Shown: positions 16,862 to 26,204 of the stretch, one piece after another
Layout: every line of letters begins with the position of its first letter
Position numbering within the stretch: position 1 is the stretch's first letter
NCBI GenBank assembly: GCA_040766655.1
Contig: JAXGQB010000019.1
Coordinates: forward strand, 34,037-98,036
DNA: 64,000 nt
Source of the DNA: JALOOB01 sp040766655
GTDB lineage: Bacteria; Chloroflexota; Anaerolineae; CG2-30-64-16
Direction of reading: 5' to 3'
Notes under the pieces: model-generated
What the model was told of the DNA's origin: nothing
What the model saw: the letters and a program-made list of their open reading frames with translations, nothing else
Database searches by the model: none
Program-made: the position numbers and the translations under genes

Positions 16862-18097
16862 ATGAAGACCCACAAGGGGCTGCTGTCCGCCCAATCAGCA
16901 GCCGAGCCTAACCCCATGGACAGTTTGCCGCTGGACGCCTTCGATTTTTCCAGGATTCGACAGGGCGACACCGTAGAAGGCACAATCGTCAGCATCGGTC
17001 CCAATCAACTTCTCGTCGCAATTCCGTACAAAGCGGACGCCATCGTCGACCCGCGCGAGCTGGAGCGTCTCGGCAAGGAGTTCCTGGATGGCATGTCGGT
17101 CGGTGACCCGATCACTGCGGTGGTCGTGCAACCCGAAGATCGCGACGGGAATGTGGTCATCTCTCTCGCCCGTGCCCAGCAGGAACAGGACTGGCAACAG
17201 GCGGAGGAACTATTCGAGTCGCAGGACGTCTTTGAAGGTGTGGTCACCGGCTACAACCGCGGTGGCGTGATCATTCGGGTGGGACGGGTGCGCGGCTTCG
17301 TTCCGGCCTCGCAGTTGTCGGCCCGATGGCAGGCGCAGCAAGACCCGGAGGGCGATCCCGAACAGCGCTGGGCCAGGCTGGTGGGCCAGGCCATGCAGTT
17401 GAAGGTGGTCGAACTGGATCGCCAGCGCAATCGGCTGATCCTGTCCGAGCGCGCAGCCATGCGGGAGTGGCGCAAGAGTCAGAAGGATCGCCTGCTTTCG
17501 ACCCTTAACAAAGGTGATGTCCTGAAAGGGATCGTCACGAGTATCGCGGACTTCGGCGCTTTCGTCGATCTCGGCGGAGCCGATGGCCTGATCCATCTCT
17601 CCGAGCTGGCGTGGCATCGCGTGGAGCACCCGCGCGAGATCGTGCGCATCGGCCAGGAGGTGGAGGTCTACGTCATGAACGTCGACGAAGATCGCAAGCG
17701 TATCGGCCTGAGCCTGCGGCGCCTGACACCCGAGCCATGGACCATCGTCGCTGACCAGTATGTGGTCGGCCAGGTGCTCACGGTCGTCGTCACACGCCTG
17801 ACTGCCTTCGGCGCGTTTGCCAGGATGGACGACGCCATCGAAGGGCTGATCCACATCTCGGAGATGGCCGACTATCGGATCAACCATCCGAAGGAGATCG
17901 TGCAGGAAGGTGACGAGGTCGAGGTGCGGATCATCCGCATCGACCCGCAGCATCGCCGCATCGGCCTGAGCTTGCGCCAGGCCTCGGACGACGCGTACGT
18001 GGACTGGCAGGCGACCATCGAGGACGACGGAGACGCCGAATCGGATGACGCGACCGAGGAGCCTGCCACAGAGATGCTTCCGTTGGAGAACCCGTGA
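16862..18097 (+). CDS. rpsA: Ribosomal protein S1-like protein with four S1 domains
   Basis: A 411-aa RNA-binding protein with four S1 (OB-fold) repeats, at about residues 35-105, 122-205, 219-288 and 303-372, then an acidic tail. The third and fourth repeats have the classic FGAFVDL...GLIHLSEL and FGAFARM...GLIHISEM pattern. Four-domain S1 proteins are usual for Gram-positive and Chloroflexota genomes and bind mRNA on the 30S subunit. A GGAGGGGG ribosome binding site lies 12 bases before the ATG. It is a single-gene unit with its own promoter and terminator. Confidence 0.92.
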   Translation: MKTHKGLLSAQSAAEPNPMDSLPLDAFDFSRIRQGDTVEGTIVSIGPNQLLVAIPYKADAIVDPRELERLGKEFLDGMSVGDPITAVVVQPEDRDGNVVISLARAQQEQDWQQAEELFESQDVFEGVVTGYNRGGVIIRVGRVRGFVPASQLSARWQAQQDPEGDPEQRWARLVGQAMQLKVVELDRQRNRLILSERAAMREWRKSQKDRLLSTLNKGDVLKGIVTSIADFGAFVDLGGADGLIHLSELAWHRVEHPREIVRIGQEVEVYVMNVDEDRKRIGLSLRRLTPEPWTIVADQYVVGQVLTVVVTRLTAFGAFARMDDAIEGLIHISEMADYRINHPKEIVQEGDEVEVRIIRIDPQHRRIGLSLRQASDDAYVDWQATIEDDGDAESDDATEEPATEMLPLENP

Positions 18098-18140
18098 GGC
18101 CGGGGGTCCTGGCCTTGGGCTGAGACTCAATTCCTAACCA

Positions 18141-18179
18141 AAGGGGCGGAGGCGCTGAGTGCACTCCGCCCCTTTTTTG
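18141..18179 (+). terminator. Rho-independent terminator after the S1 gene
   Basis: An 11-bp stem AAGGGGCGGAG/CTCCGCCCCTT with a 12-base loop, followed by six T residues: a textbook intrinsic terminator. Confidence 0.92.
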
Positions 18180-18235
18180 TTCTCTGCGATACGCCGCGGC
18201 TTGCGCTGGGTGCGGGCAGGCCAAAGGAACGCGGC

Positions 18236-18266
18236 TTACGACGCCCCATACCCGGTGTGCTATAAT
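18236..18266 (+). promoter_or_regulatory. Candidate clpC promoter
   Basis: TATAAT at 18261-18266 is a perfect -10. The -35 is weak (TTACGA at 18236-18241, 19-base spacer). No CIRCE or CtsR-like heptad repeat was recognised between it and the gene. Confidence 0.55.
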
Positions 18267-18359
18267 CTTCATAGGATCGTAGTGATATCGATGCTGAGCG
18301 CCAGTTGAAGCAAGCGAGATAAGGATGACACGCCCCCTGTGGCGTGAAGGATGAGAATT

Positions 18360-20702
18360 ATGTCGGACAAACTTGACCGATTTACTAAGCATGCACGTCA
18401 GGTGCTGCAGATAGCCCAGGAAGAAGCCATCCGTATGAACCACAACTACGTGGGTACGGAGCATCTTCTGCTGGGCCTGGCAAAGGAAGAGAACGGGCTG
18501 GCGTCCAGGGTCTTGAGGGAGGCCGGGGCAACGCCGGCCGAGGTGGCTCACCAGGTGGAGCACATGGCGCCCCACAATCCTCGCCCGCCTTTTGGCAAGC
18601 CGACGTTGACGCCGCGAACCAAGCGGGTGATCGAGCTGGCGGTTGAGGAAGCGCGCCAGATGGGTCACCCGTACATCGGCACCGAGCATCTGCTGTTGGG
18701 CCTGTTGCGCGAGAATGAGGGCATCGCGGCTGAAGTGCTGCGCAACGTCAATGTCAGCATCGATGCGCTGCGCCAGCAGACGACCCGGGCGATGCTCGAG
18801 AGCCAGATACAGGAGACCTCTACCAAGAAACGGGAGAGCAACACGCCGCTCACGGATCAGCTGGGCTTCGACCTCACCGCGCGCGCGGAGGAAGGCCGGC
18901 TGGACCCGGTGATCGGGCGCGAGAAGGAAATCGAGCGCGTGATCCAGATTTTGAGCCGGCGGACGAAAAATAATCCTGCGCTGATCGGCGAGCCGGGTGT
19001 CGGCAAGACCGCCATCGTAGAGGGTCTGGCTCAGCGCATCATCGACGGAGACGTGCCAGAGACACTGATCGATAAGCGCGTGCTCATGCTCGACGTGGGC
19101 TCACTCGTCGCGGGCACGATGTACCGGGGCCAGTTCGAGGAGCGCCTGAAGAAGGTGATCGAGGAGATCACCAACTCGGATGCGATCCTCTTCATCGACG
19201 AGGTGCACATGCTGGTCGGCGCAGGCTCGGCCGGCAGCAGCATGGATGCGGCGAACCTGCTTAAGCCCGCACTGGCGCGCGGGGAACTGCAGTGCATCGG
19301 CGCGACCACCCTGGATGAGTACCGCAAGTACATCGAGGGCGACGCGGCCCTGGAGCGTCGGTTCCAGCCCGTGCTGGTGGACGAGCCCACGATCGAGGAG
19401 ACAATCGACATCCTCAAGGGCGTGCGCAAGATGTACGAGGCGCACCACCAGCTTCAGATCAGCGATGACGCGCTCACCGCGGCCGCGCGGCTGTCCGCGC
19501 GCTACGTGCCCGACCGGTTCCTGCCCGATAAGGCCATCGACCTGATGGACGAGGCAGCCAGCCGCGTGCGCATGTACAAGGCGCCGTATGCCAACACGCT
19601 TAGGGAGACGTTTCGCGAGCTGAAGAGCACGCAGAAGGCCAAGGAGCAGGCTGTCGAATCCAAGCGCTTCGACGACGCGCTGGATCTGCGGCACCAGGAG
19701 CTCGACCTGGAGCGCAAGCTGGAGCAACTGCGCAAGGGGTGGCAGGAAGCGGTGCCCCAGCCGCTTGTGGGTGAAGAGGATATCGCCGAGGTCGTCGGCA
19801 TGTGGACGGGCATCCCGATGGTGCGCCTGGTGGGCGAAGAGACCGCGCGGCTGCTCGAGATGGAGGGCTATCTCCACAAGCGCGTCGTCGGCCAGGATGA
19901 GCCGGTGAAGGCGATCTCCCGCGCGGTGCGCCGCGCGCGCACGGGCCTGAAGGATCCCAAGCGGCCCATCGGTACGTTCATGTTCCTCGGGCCCACGGGC
20001 GTCGGAAAGACGCTGCTGGCCAAGAGCCTGGCGGAATTCCTCTTCGGCTCCGAGGACGCACTCATCAAGATCGACATGAGCGAATTCATGGAGCGACATA
20101 ACGTCAGCCGGCTGGTCGGGGCTCCTCCGGGCTACGTGGGATACGATGAAGGCGGCCAGCTGAGCGAGGCGGTCCGGCGGCGGCCGTACTCCGTCGTCCT
20201 GCTGGACGAGGTCGAGAAGGCTCACCCCGAGGTCTTCAACATGCTGTTGCAGATCATGGAAGACGGCAATCTGAGCGATGCCAAGGGCCGGAGGGTCGAT
20301 TTCCGAAACGCCATCCTCATCATGACGTCCAACGTGGGCGCGAACCTGCTGAAGCACGGCGGTTCACTGGGCTTTGCTACCACCCGGGACGAGCTCGCGC
20401 GGCAGGAAGACGAGTACCAGGTGATGAAGGACAAGGTGACCGAGGCGCTGAAGCGGACGTTCCGCCCGGAGTTCCTAAATCGCCTGGACGGCATCATGGT
20501 GTTCCGCAGCCTGACCAAGGAGCAGATCAAGGAGATCGTGGATCTTGAGCTGCACCGTGTCGGCGACCAGCTCATCGAGCAGGGCGTGAGCCTCGAGCTC
20601 GATGACGAGGTCAAGAGCTACCTGGCCGACGAGGGCTACGATGCGGAGTACGGCGCGCGCCGCTGCGGCGCATCATCCAGGACAAACTGGAAGATCGCCT
20701 GA
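18360..20702 (+). CDS. clpC: ClpC-type AAA+ protease ATPase (frame disrupted near the C terminus)
   Basis: The Hsp100 unfoldase that feeds substrates to ClpP. It has two Clp N-repeats (about 1-145), a first AAA+ module with GEPGVGKTA, a UVR-like middle segment (KRFDDALDLRHQELDLERKL) that marks ClpC, and a second AAA+ module with GPTGVGKT and GYVGYDEGG. The start at 18360 gives the normal MSDKLDRFTKHA N terminus and places GAAGGA eight bases upstream, better than the ATG at 18351. After DAEYGAR the frame reads RCGASSRTNWKIA and stops, whereas ClpC proteins continue PLRRIIQ. One missing C near 20657-20662 restores the family sequence into the segment 20663-20869. Either a real frameshift or a sequence error; clpC is normally essential or important, so error is more likely. 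Confidence 0.93.
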   Translation: MSDKLDRFTKHARQVLQIAQEEAIRMNHNYVGTEHLLLGLAKEENGLASRVLREAGATPAEVAHQVEHMAPHNPRPPFGKPTLTPRTKRVIELAVEEARQMGHPYIGTEHLLLGLLRENEGIAAEVLRNVNVSIDALRQQTTRAMLESQIQETSTKKRESNTPLTDQLGFDLTARAEEGRLDPVIGREKEIERVIQILSRRTKNNPALIGEPGVGKTAIVEGLAQRIIDGDVPETLIDKRVLMLDVGSLVAGTMYRGQFEERLKKVIEEITNSDAILFIDEVHMLVGAGSAGSSMDAANLLKPALARGELQCIGATTLDEYRKYIEGDAALERRFQPVLVDEPTIEETIDILKGVRKMYEAHHQLQISDDALTAAARLSARYVPDRFLPDKAIDLMDEAASRVRMYKAPYANTLRETFRELKSTQKAKEQAVESKRFDDALDLRHQELDLERKLEQLRKGWQEAVPQPLVGEEDIAEVVGMWTGIPMVRLVGEETARLLEMEGYLHKRVVGQDEPVKAISRAVRRARTGLKDPKRPIGTFMFLGPTGVGKTLLAKSLAEFLFGSEDALIKIDMSEFMERHNVSRLVGAPPGYVGYDEGGQLSEAVRRRPYSVVLLDEVEKAHPEVFNMLLQIMEDGNLSDAKGRRVDFRNAILIMTSNVGANLLKHGGSLGFATTRDELARQEDEYQVMKDKVTEALKRTFRPEFLNRLDGIMVFRSLTKEQIKEIVDLELHRVGDQLIEQGVSLELDDEVKSYLADEGYDAEYGARRCGASSRTNWKIA

Positions 20703-20869
20703 GCGAGGCGCTGCTGGGTGGCGAGATCAAGGCCGGCGATCGGGTCAGGATCGTGTTGGACGACAATAAGACGCTGCAACTCATCGTCGAGCCCGCGCCC
20801 TCGGTCACGGCACCTGAGGTGACCGAAACGACCGAACAGACCGAAGCGACCGGGCAGCTGTTCAACTAG
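20663..20869 (+). CDS. clpC: clpC C-terminal segment in the shifted frame
   Basis: Reading in the +1-shifted frame from 20663 gives LRRIIQDKLEDRLSEALLGG, the conserved end of the ClpC D2 small domain, then a short acidic threonine-rich tail ending QLFN with TAG at 20867. It has no start of its own and is the continuation of the gene at 18360, displaced by an apparent one-base deletion. Confidence 0.85.
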   Translation: MRRIIQDKLEDRLSEALLGGEIKAGDRVRIVLDDNKTLQLIVEPAPSVTAPEVTETTEQTEATGQLFN

Positions 20870-20893
20870 GCCGGCTGCTCGACAGGGATGCCA

Positions 20894-20929
20894 ACAGCCG
20901 CGTGCGTTCGCACGTGGCTGTTTTTCTTT
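20894..20929 (+). terminator. Terminator after clpC
   Basis: Stem CAGCCGCGTGCG/CGCACGTGGCTG (one G-T pair) followed by TTTTTCTTT. Confidence 0.88.
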
Positions 20930-20951
20930 ACGACCGTATGGGAGATGCCCC

Positions 20952-23213
20952 ATGGCCCTTCACCGCGCCTGGCTGCGCTGCCGGCTGCCCGGATTGCTCG
21001 CAGCCCTGACCTTGCTCCTCGTGGCGACCGCTGCCTCCGCACAGGTGCAGCCCTCCGATCCGCCCTACGTGCCCGGGGAGGTTCTCATCGGCTGGACGCC
21101 CGGCAGCGGCCCGCTGCCCCTCGTCACGCCGGTGAAGGAAGGATTCGAGAGCGACCGTCGCGATGCTGCCGCCCTGGCGGCCCGCGGCGAGCTGGCGAGC
21201 CTGACCGGCCTGCAGGTCCTTTCCGCCCTGCCCGCCCACGGGGTGGCCCGGCTGGCCGTCGCCGAAGGGCGCGAGGCGGAGGAGATCGCGCGGCTCGGGG
21301 CGCTGCCGTGGGTGCGCTACGCGGAGCCCAACTACTACGCGTATGCAGCCGTGGATGCGATCTATCCCAACGACCCGGACTTCCCGCGGCAGTGGCACGC
21401 GCATCGCGTGGCCGCGCCCCAGGCGTGGGCCGCCACGCCGGGCAGCCTCAGCTTCGTCGTCGCGGTGCTCGACACCGGCGTGGCCCGCAGCCACCCCGAG
21501 TTCGCGTTCAAATTGCTCGCGGGCAAGAACTACATCGATCCCGCGCTGCCGCCCGAAGACGATGATACTCAGTTGAGCCATGGGACGCACGTAACCGGCA
21601 TCATCGCGGCGGGTTTCGATAACGGCATCGGGGTCTCGGGCCTGGCGCCGAACATCAAGATCCTGCCTCTCAAGGTGCTGAACGCCCAGCGGGTCGGTGC
21701 GTTCGGCGCGATCACGGAGGCAGTCTACGATGCGATCAACCTCCAGGCGCAGGTGATCAACCTGAGCCTGGCCAGCACCTATCATTCGCAGGCGCTCGAG
21801 GACGCACTGCGGTACGCCAATCTCAGCGGCGTGCTGGCAGTGGCCGCCGCGGGCAACTGCGCGAACGATATCTACAACTGCGGTTCGATCAACCCGAACA
21901 TGTACCCCGCCGCGTACGACGAGGTATTGGCCGTGGCTGCCAGCGACCGGTTCGACCGGACGACCACCTATTCCAGCTATAAGCCGTACATCGATCTGGC
22001 CGCGCCCGGCGGCACCAACGATCAACCCGTCTGGAGCACGACGCGCACCGGCTACGGTCCCCTGTCCGGCACCTCCATGAGCGCGCCCATGGTGTCCGCG
22101 GCTGCGGCGCTGGTCTGGGCGATGAGGCCGGGGGCAGGCCCGCAGGAGATCGCGGATATCCTGATGAGCACCGCGGACAAGGTGGGATCGAGTCCCTACA
22201 CCGGCGAGCCGCTCTCCTATGCCACCGGGCGCAACGACTACTTCGGCACGGGGCGACTGAACATGGGCCAGGCGGTGCGTTGGGCGTATCCGCCTTCGTT
22301 GACGCGCGTGACGGAGAGGCAGTCCTTCCTGCTCGGCGCGCCGGCCATGACCCAGTCACGCACCATCCAACTCGCCAACCCGAGCAGCCAGGGCGTGATC
22401 TGGCAAGCGACGGTCACCAGCGGTGCAGATTGGCTGTCCGTGTCGCCACCCAGCGGCGCGAGTGTCTTCAGCACGCCCGCCTCACTGGCCCTGACGGCCA
22501 GCCGGGGTGGGTTGGCGCCGGGGATGTATTGGGCGACCGTGCGGGTCGAGCCGCTGTACCCCGCCGGACTGGAGGGCTTCGACGTGACCGCCTCGTTGCT
22601 GATCGTTTCCTCCCTTCGTTCGGCGCACCTGCCGATGGCTGTCAACAACGCCGGCCCTTCCTGGCTGGATCCGGACGCGCCCGGCGTGCTCTATCGCAGC
22701 CCGCTGAGCCTGGGGAACGATGTCCTGCAGAACGTCGCCCTGCCCTTCGGGCTTGCCTTCTACGGCGCAACTTACGGCTCGCTTCTCGTGTCGGACAACG
22801 GCACGGTCATCTTCGGGTCGACGGGTTCAGCCAACATGCGGGCGCCGGCCTTCTGCCCGGGCAACGGCATGGCGCCCAACAACGCGGTGTTCGTGTATGC
22901 GGTGGACTGGGACCCGGCATTGGGCGGCGAGATCGTGGTGCACCAGCCCAATGCGGAAACGTTCGTCGTCACCTGGCAGGGGATGCGCCGCGCAGCCAGC
23001 CCACTCGCGCAGTCGTTCCAGCTGGTCGTGCAGAGCAGCGGATCGATGCATGCCAACTACCGGGCCGTCGAGGGCCCGACGCCTGGCATCATCGGAACCG
23101 AGAGCTTCGACGCGGCGTTTTCACAGCAGGTCCTGTGCAACGGCGCGGGCCGCCAGGTGCGGAGCGGCGACACGGTCCACTTTGTGACGCACCTGCCATG
23201 GATGCACCCGTAG
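20952..23213 (+). CDS. Secreted subtilisin-like serine protease (S8)
   Basis: A 753-aa exported protease. The signal peptide ends at about ASA-Q31, and a propeptide-like region runs to about 150. The catalytic triad is D174 (VLDTGV), H210 (SHGTHV) and S375 (GTSMSAP). After the peptidase domain come a BACON/Ig-like domain (about 450-555) with WLSVSPPSG, and a C-terminal beta-rich domain (about 575-750) with LPFGLAFYG and SDNGTVIFG, resembling surface-binding modules. It stands alone between the clpC terminator and a sugar-binding lipoprotein. It probably degrades extracellular protein; no inhibitor or chaperone partner is nearby. Confidence 0.92.
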   Translation: MALHRAWLRCRLPGLLAALTLLLVATAASAQVQPSDPPYVPGEVLIGWTPGSGPLPLVTPVKEGFESDRRDAAALAARGELASLTGLQVLSALPAHGVARLAVAEGREAEEIARLGALPWVRYAEPNYYAYAAVDAIYPNDPDFPRQWHAHRVAAPQAWAATPGSLSFVVAVLDTGVARSHPEFAFKLLAGKNYIDPALPPEDDDTQLSHGTHVTGIIAAGFDNGIGVSGLAPNIKILPLKVLNAQRVGAFGAITEAVYDAINLQAQVINLSLASTYHSQALEDALRYANLSGVLAVAAAGNCANDIYNCGSINPNMYPAAYDEVLAVAASDRFDRTTTYSSYKPYIDLAAPGGTNDQPVWSTTRTGYGPLSGTSMSAPMVSAAAALVWAMRPGAGPQEIADILMSTADKVGSSPYTGEPLSYATGRNDYFGTGRLNMGQAVRWAYPPSLTRVTERQSFLLGAPAMTQSRTIQLANPSSQGVIWQATVTSGADWLSVSPPSGASVFSTPASLALTASRGGLAPGMYWATVRVEPLYPAGLEGFDVTASLLIVSSLRSAHLPMAVNNAGPSWLDPDAPGVLYRSPLSLGNDVLQNVALPFGLAFYGATYGSLLVSDNGTVIFGSTGSANMRAPAFCPGNGMAPNNAVFVYAVDWDPALGGEIVVHQPNAETFVVTWQGMRRAASPLAQSFQLVVQSSGSMHANYRAVEGPTPGIIGTESFDAAFSQQVLCNGAGRQVRSGDTVHFVTHLPWMHP

Positions 23214-23265
23214 AAGACGCGTGCATTTCTTCCCGACCAGTTACGGCGTTCGGACGGAGATGCGG

Positions 23266-23271
23266 TATAAT
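23266..23271 (+). promoter_or_regulatory. -10 box before the binding-protein gene
   Basis: A perfect TATAAT fifteen bases before the ATG at 23286. No clear -35 is seen (TTACGG at 23241 with a long spacer), and the leader would be very short. Confidence 0.4.
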
Positions 23272-23285
23272 CGGGCTCATACACT

Positions 23286-24638
23286 ATGAAACACAGCTTC
23301 ACCCTTTCCAAACCAGGCACTCGTCTGCGCCCATTCACGGGGCTGTTCTACGTTCTCCTTGTGGGCGTGCTCCTGGCAGGTTGCGGCGGCGGCGCGACGT
23401 CGACGCCTCCTGCCCAGAGCCAGGCCACACCGTCGACGGCGGCCAGTCCCACGCCCGTGGCAACCGCGACGGTCACGCCTGTCGCCGGCCCGTTGACGCT
23501 CACCTGGTGGACGCCCGAGTTTCTGAGCCCGCAGGCGCCGCAGGGCACCGGCGCGCTGCTGACCGAGCAGCTCGAAGCGTTCAGCGCGGCGCAGGGAGAC
23601 CTGGTCCGGGTGGAGACGGTCGTCAAGGCGCGCTACGGCAAGGGCGGCCTGTTGGACTTCCTCCTCACTTCGCAGACGGTCGCGCCGGGCGTGCTTCCCG
23701 ACCTGATCATGCTCGACGTCGTCGAGTTGGAGAAGGCCGTCGATGCCGGCGCGCTGCAGGCGCTCGATCTGCTCATCGACCCGAGCGTGACCGACGCGCT
23801 GTACCCATTTGCGCGGGAGGCGGGCCGTTTCGGCGAGCGTCTCGATGCAGTGCAGTATCTGGCGGACATCGGCCACCTGGCGTACCTGACCGCGCAGGTG
23901 CCCCAACCCCCGGTCTCGACTGGGGAGATCCTCCAAGGCGGGACGGCCTACCTCTTCCCCCTGGCCAAGCCCCAGGCCGGCACGAGCGCGCGACCCGTCG
24001 AGGGTCTATCGCGTGCTGTGCTGTCGCAGTACCTGTCGGCCGGCGGCATCATGGACGAGGCGCGCAATCTCACGGCCGAAAAGGCGCCGCTCGAGCAACT
24101 CCTTTCGTTCTACGAACGGGGTGCGAAAGCGGGCCTGCTGCCGCCCAACGCGATCGAGATGGCGGACGGCGAAGAGACGTGGAGCGTCTTTGCACAGGGG
24201 CAGGCGCCACTGGCCTACGTCAGCGCGCGGCGCTTTGCGGCCGAGCGCGCGACGCTACAGCCCGGCTTCGGCCCCGCGCCCGCGTTGAGCATACCGGCCG
24301 ACCCGATCGCGGGCGGGTGGGCGTTTGCGATCGTCACGCCCGACCCGCAGCGCCAGCAGGTGGCGGCCGAGCTGATCGCCTGGCTGATGGACCCGGAGCG
24401 GTCGGCCGCCATCGCGCGGGTTGCCGGCTGGCTGCCGGTCATGCCGCAGGCGCTGGCAGGCCAGGCTGACGACCCGTACTTCGCGTTTCTCGACAGTCAG
24501 CTGTCCGCGGCGCGCAGCGTGCCGGTCGGGCCGGATTACGAGGACGCGGCCGCACGGATCCAGACGGCCGTACTGGCCGTGGTCAAGGGCGAATTGACTG
24601 CTGCGGCGGCCGCCGCGGCGGCGCTGACCGCGCCTTAG
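23286..24638 (+). CDS. ABC-type sugar-binding lipoprotein (family 1 solute-binding protein)
   Basis: A 450-aa lipoprotein with a signal ending in the lipobox LLAGC (about residue 36), then a Thr/Ser/Pro/Ala-rich linker to about 68, then an extracellular solute-binding fold (TLTWWTPEF at the start of the mature domain, PDLIMLD in the hinge region, late WLMDPERSAAIARVAGWLP). No permease or ATPase gene adjoins it, so it must use components encoded elsewhere or act as a sensor. Ligand unknown; the fold class usually binds sugars. Confidence 0.85.
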   Translation: MKHSFTLSKPGTRLRPFTGLFYVLLVGVLLAGCGGGATSTPPAQSQATPSTAASPTPVATATVTPVAGPLTLTWWTPEFLSPQAPQGTGALLTEQLEAFSAAQGDLVRVETVVKARYGKGGLLDFLLTSQTVAPGVLPDLIMLDVVELEKAVDAGALQALDLLIDPSVTDALYPFAREAGRFGERLDAVQYLADIGHLAYLTAQVPQPPVSTGEILQGGTAYLFPLAKPQAGTSARPVEGLSRAVLSQYLSAGGIMDEARNLTAEKAPLEQLLSFYERGAKAGLLPPNAIEMADGEETWSVFAQGQAPLAYVSARRFAAERATLQPGFGPAPALSIPADPIAGGWAFAIVTPDPQRQQVAAELIAWLMDPERSAAIARVAGWLPVMPQALAGQADDPYFAFLDSQLSAARSVPVGPDYEDAAARIQTAVLAVVKGELTAAAAAAAALTAP

Positions 24639-24688
24639 CCGCAACCGGCGGCCCCGCCTCCTCGCTCGATCCGAGAAGGAGCCATCCC

Positions 24689-26107
24689 ATGTCTTCATCC
24701 CTGCCTGAGCAGCTTCGGAACGATGTGCTGACCGTGCTGGACGCAGGGATCCGCGCCGTCGATCCCCACGAGGCCATGCTGGCCAACCTCGCCCTGCAGG
24801 ATGACGTGCTGCGCATCGGCCCGCAGACGTACCCCCTGGACAACATCGATCGCATCGTCGTCGTGGGTGGCGGCAAGGCGTGCACGCCCATGGCCGCGGC
24901 CGTCTATGAGGTCCTCGGGGATCGCCTGGCCGCGGGATCGGTCAACGTCAAGTACGGCCACACGGCCGCCGGCGGCGCGTGGCGCCTGCGCTACGGCCGC
25001 GGCGGCGAGCCTGCCCCCGCGCCCCGGCCCGCCCCCACCGGCCCCATCCGCCTCGTCGAGGCGGGCCACCCGGTTCCCGATGCGGCAGGGCTGGCCGGCT
25101 CGGAACAGATCGCGACGTTGCTGGGCGATCTCACCGAACGGGACCTGGCGATCGTGCTGATCTCCGGCGGCGGCTCCGCGCTGCTGCCCCTGCCCGCTCC
25201 TTCGATCTCACTCGCGGACTACCGGCAACTGACCGACCTGCTGCTGCGCTCGGGCGCGGACATCACCGAGATCAACACGGTGCGCAAGCACTGCTCGGGG
25301 CTGCAGGGCGGCCAGCTGGCGCGCCTGGCTGCGCCCGCGCAGGTGGCCACGCTGATCCTCTCCGACGTGGTCGGGACGCCGCTCGACGCCATCGCGTCCG
25401 GCCCGACCGTGCCCGATCGCAGCACCTTCCGCGACGCGTGGGACATCCTGGCGCGCTACGGCATCGCGGACGAAGTCCCGGAGAGCGTGCGCGGCCACCT
25501 GGCCAGGGGTGCGGCCGGCGACCTGCCCGACACGCCGAAGGCCGGCGATCCCATCTTCGGGCGGGTGAACAACGTCATCATCGGGGACAACGCGATTGCG
25601 GGCCGGGCAGCCGTCGCGGAGGCGCAACGCCTGGGATTCCACGCCACCCTGCTGACGACGTTCGTGCAGGGCGAGGCCCGCGAGGTGGGCCGCGCGGTGG
25701 CGGGCCTGGCGCAGGGCATCGCGACCGGGCAGTCCGACCTCCGGCCTCCGGTGTGCCTGGTGTTGGGCGGGGAGACGACGGTCACCATCCGCGGCGGGGG
25801 CATGGGCGGCCGGAACCAGGAGCTGGCGCTCAGCGCCGCGATCGCGCTCGCGGGCCACGCGCTGCCCGAGGGGTGCCAGGTCATCGTCGGCAGCCTGGGC
25901 ACCGACGGCACCGATGGGCCGACCAGCGCGGCCGGGGGCATCGCGACGCCCGACACACTGCGCCGCGCAGCAGCTGCGGGCATCGATGCCCGCACCGCGC
26001 TGGCCGGCAACGACAGCTATCACTTCCTCGGCGCGCTGGGAGACCTGCTGATCACGGGTCCCACGCAGACCAACGTCAACGACCTGATCTTCGTGTTCGT
26101 CCGGTAG
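24689..26107 (+). CDS. Glycerate 2-kinase (GckA/MOFRL family)
   Basis: A 472-aa cytoplasmic kinase of the DUF4147-plus-MOFRL type, forming 2-phosphoglycerate from D-glycerate and ATP. Visible signatures are the N-terminal VVVGGGKA loop, GHPVPDAAG, the LISGGGSALLPLP motif, TEINTVRKHCSGLQGG, and the C-terminal GTDGTDGPTSAAGG of the MOFRL domain. GAGAAGGAG precedes the ATG. The residues after about 95 include a proline-rich insertion (PAPAPRPAPTGP). It is probably a single-gene unit; glycerate could come from sugar-acid catabolism, but no such genes adjoin. Confidence 0.93.
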   Translation: MSSSLPEQLRNDVLTVLDAGIRAVDPHEAMLANLALQDDVLRIGPQTYPLDNIDRIVVVGGGKACTPMAAAVYEVLGDRLAAGSVNVKYGHTAAGGAWRLRYGRGGEPAPAPRPAPTGPIRLVEAGHPVPDAAGLAGSEQIATLLGDLTERDLAIVLISGGGSALLPLPAPSISLADYRQLTDLLLRSGADITEINTVRKHCSGLQGGQLARLAAPAQVATLILSDVVGTPLDAIASGPTVPDRSTFRDAWDILARYGIADEVPESVRGHLARGAAGDLPDTPKAGDPIFGRVNNVIIGDNAIAGRAAVAEAQRLGFHATLLTTFVQGEAREVGRAVAGLAQGIATGQSDLRPPVCLVLGGETTVTIRGGGMGGRNQELALSAAIALAGHALPEGCQVIVGSLGTDGTDGPTSAAGGIATPDTLRRAAAAGIDARTALAGNDSYHFLGALGDLLITGPTQTNVNDLIFVFVR

Positions 26108-26116
26108 GAAATCGAA

Positions 26117-26165
26117 GACCTCCGGGATCGCAGGCCAACCCAAGGCTGGCGCGATCCCGGAGGTC
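26117..26165. terminator. Shared hairpin between convergent genes
   Basis: A perfect 15-bp stem GACCTCCGGGATCGC/GCGATCCCGGAGGTC with a 19-base loop lies between the convergent kinase and HerA-like genes. It has no strong T-run on either side. Confidence 0.6.
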
Positions 26166-26204
26166 CGCGTTCTGTCGGGCGGCGAGACGAGACTCGCCGC
26201 CCGG

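Noticed and set aside
22280..24469. A 729-codon plus frame crossing the subtilase end and the binding-protein gene
   Set aside because: It spans two well-supported genes in another frame and has a compositional shadow signature.
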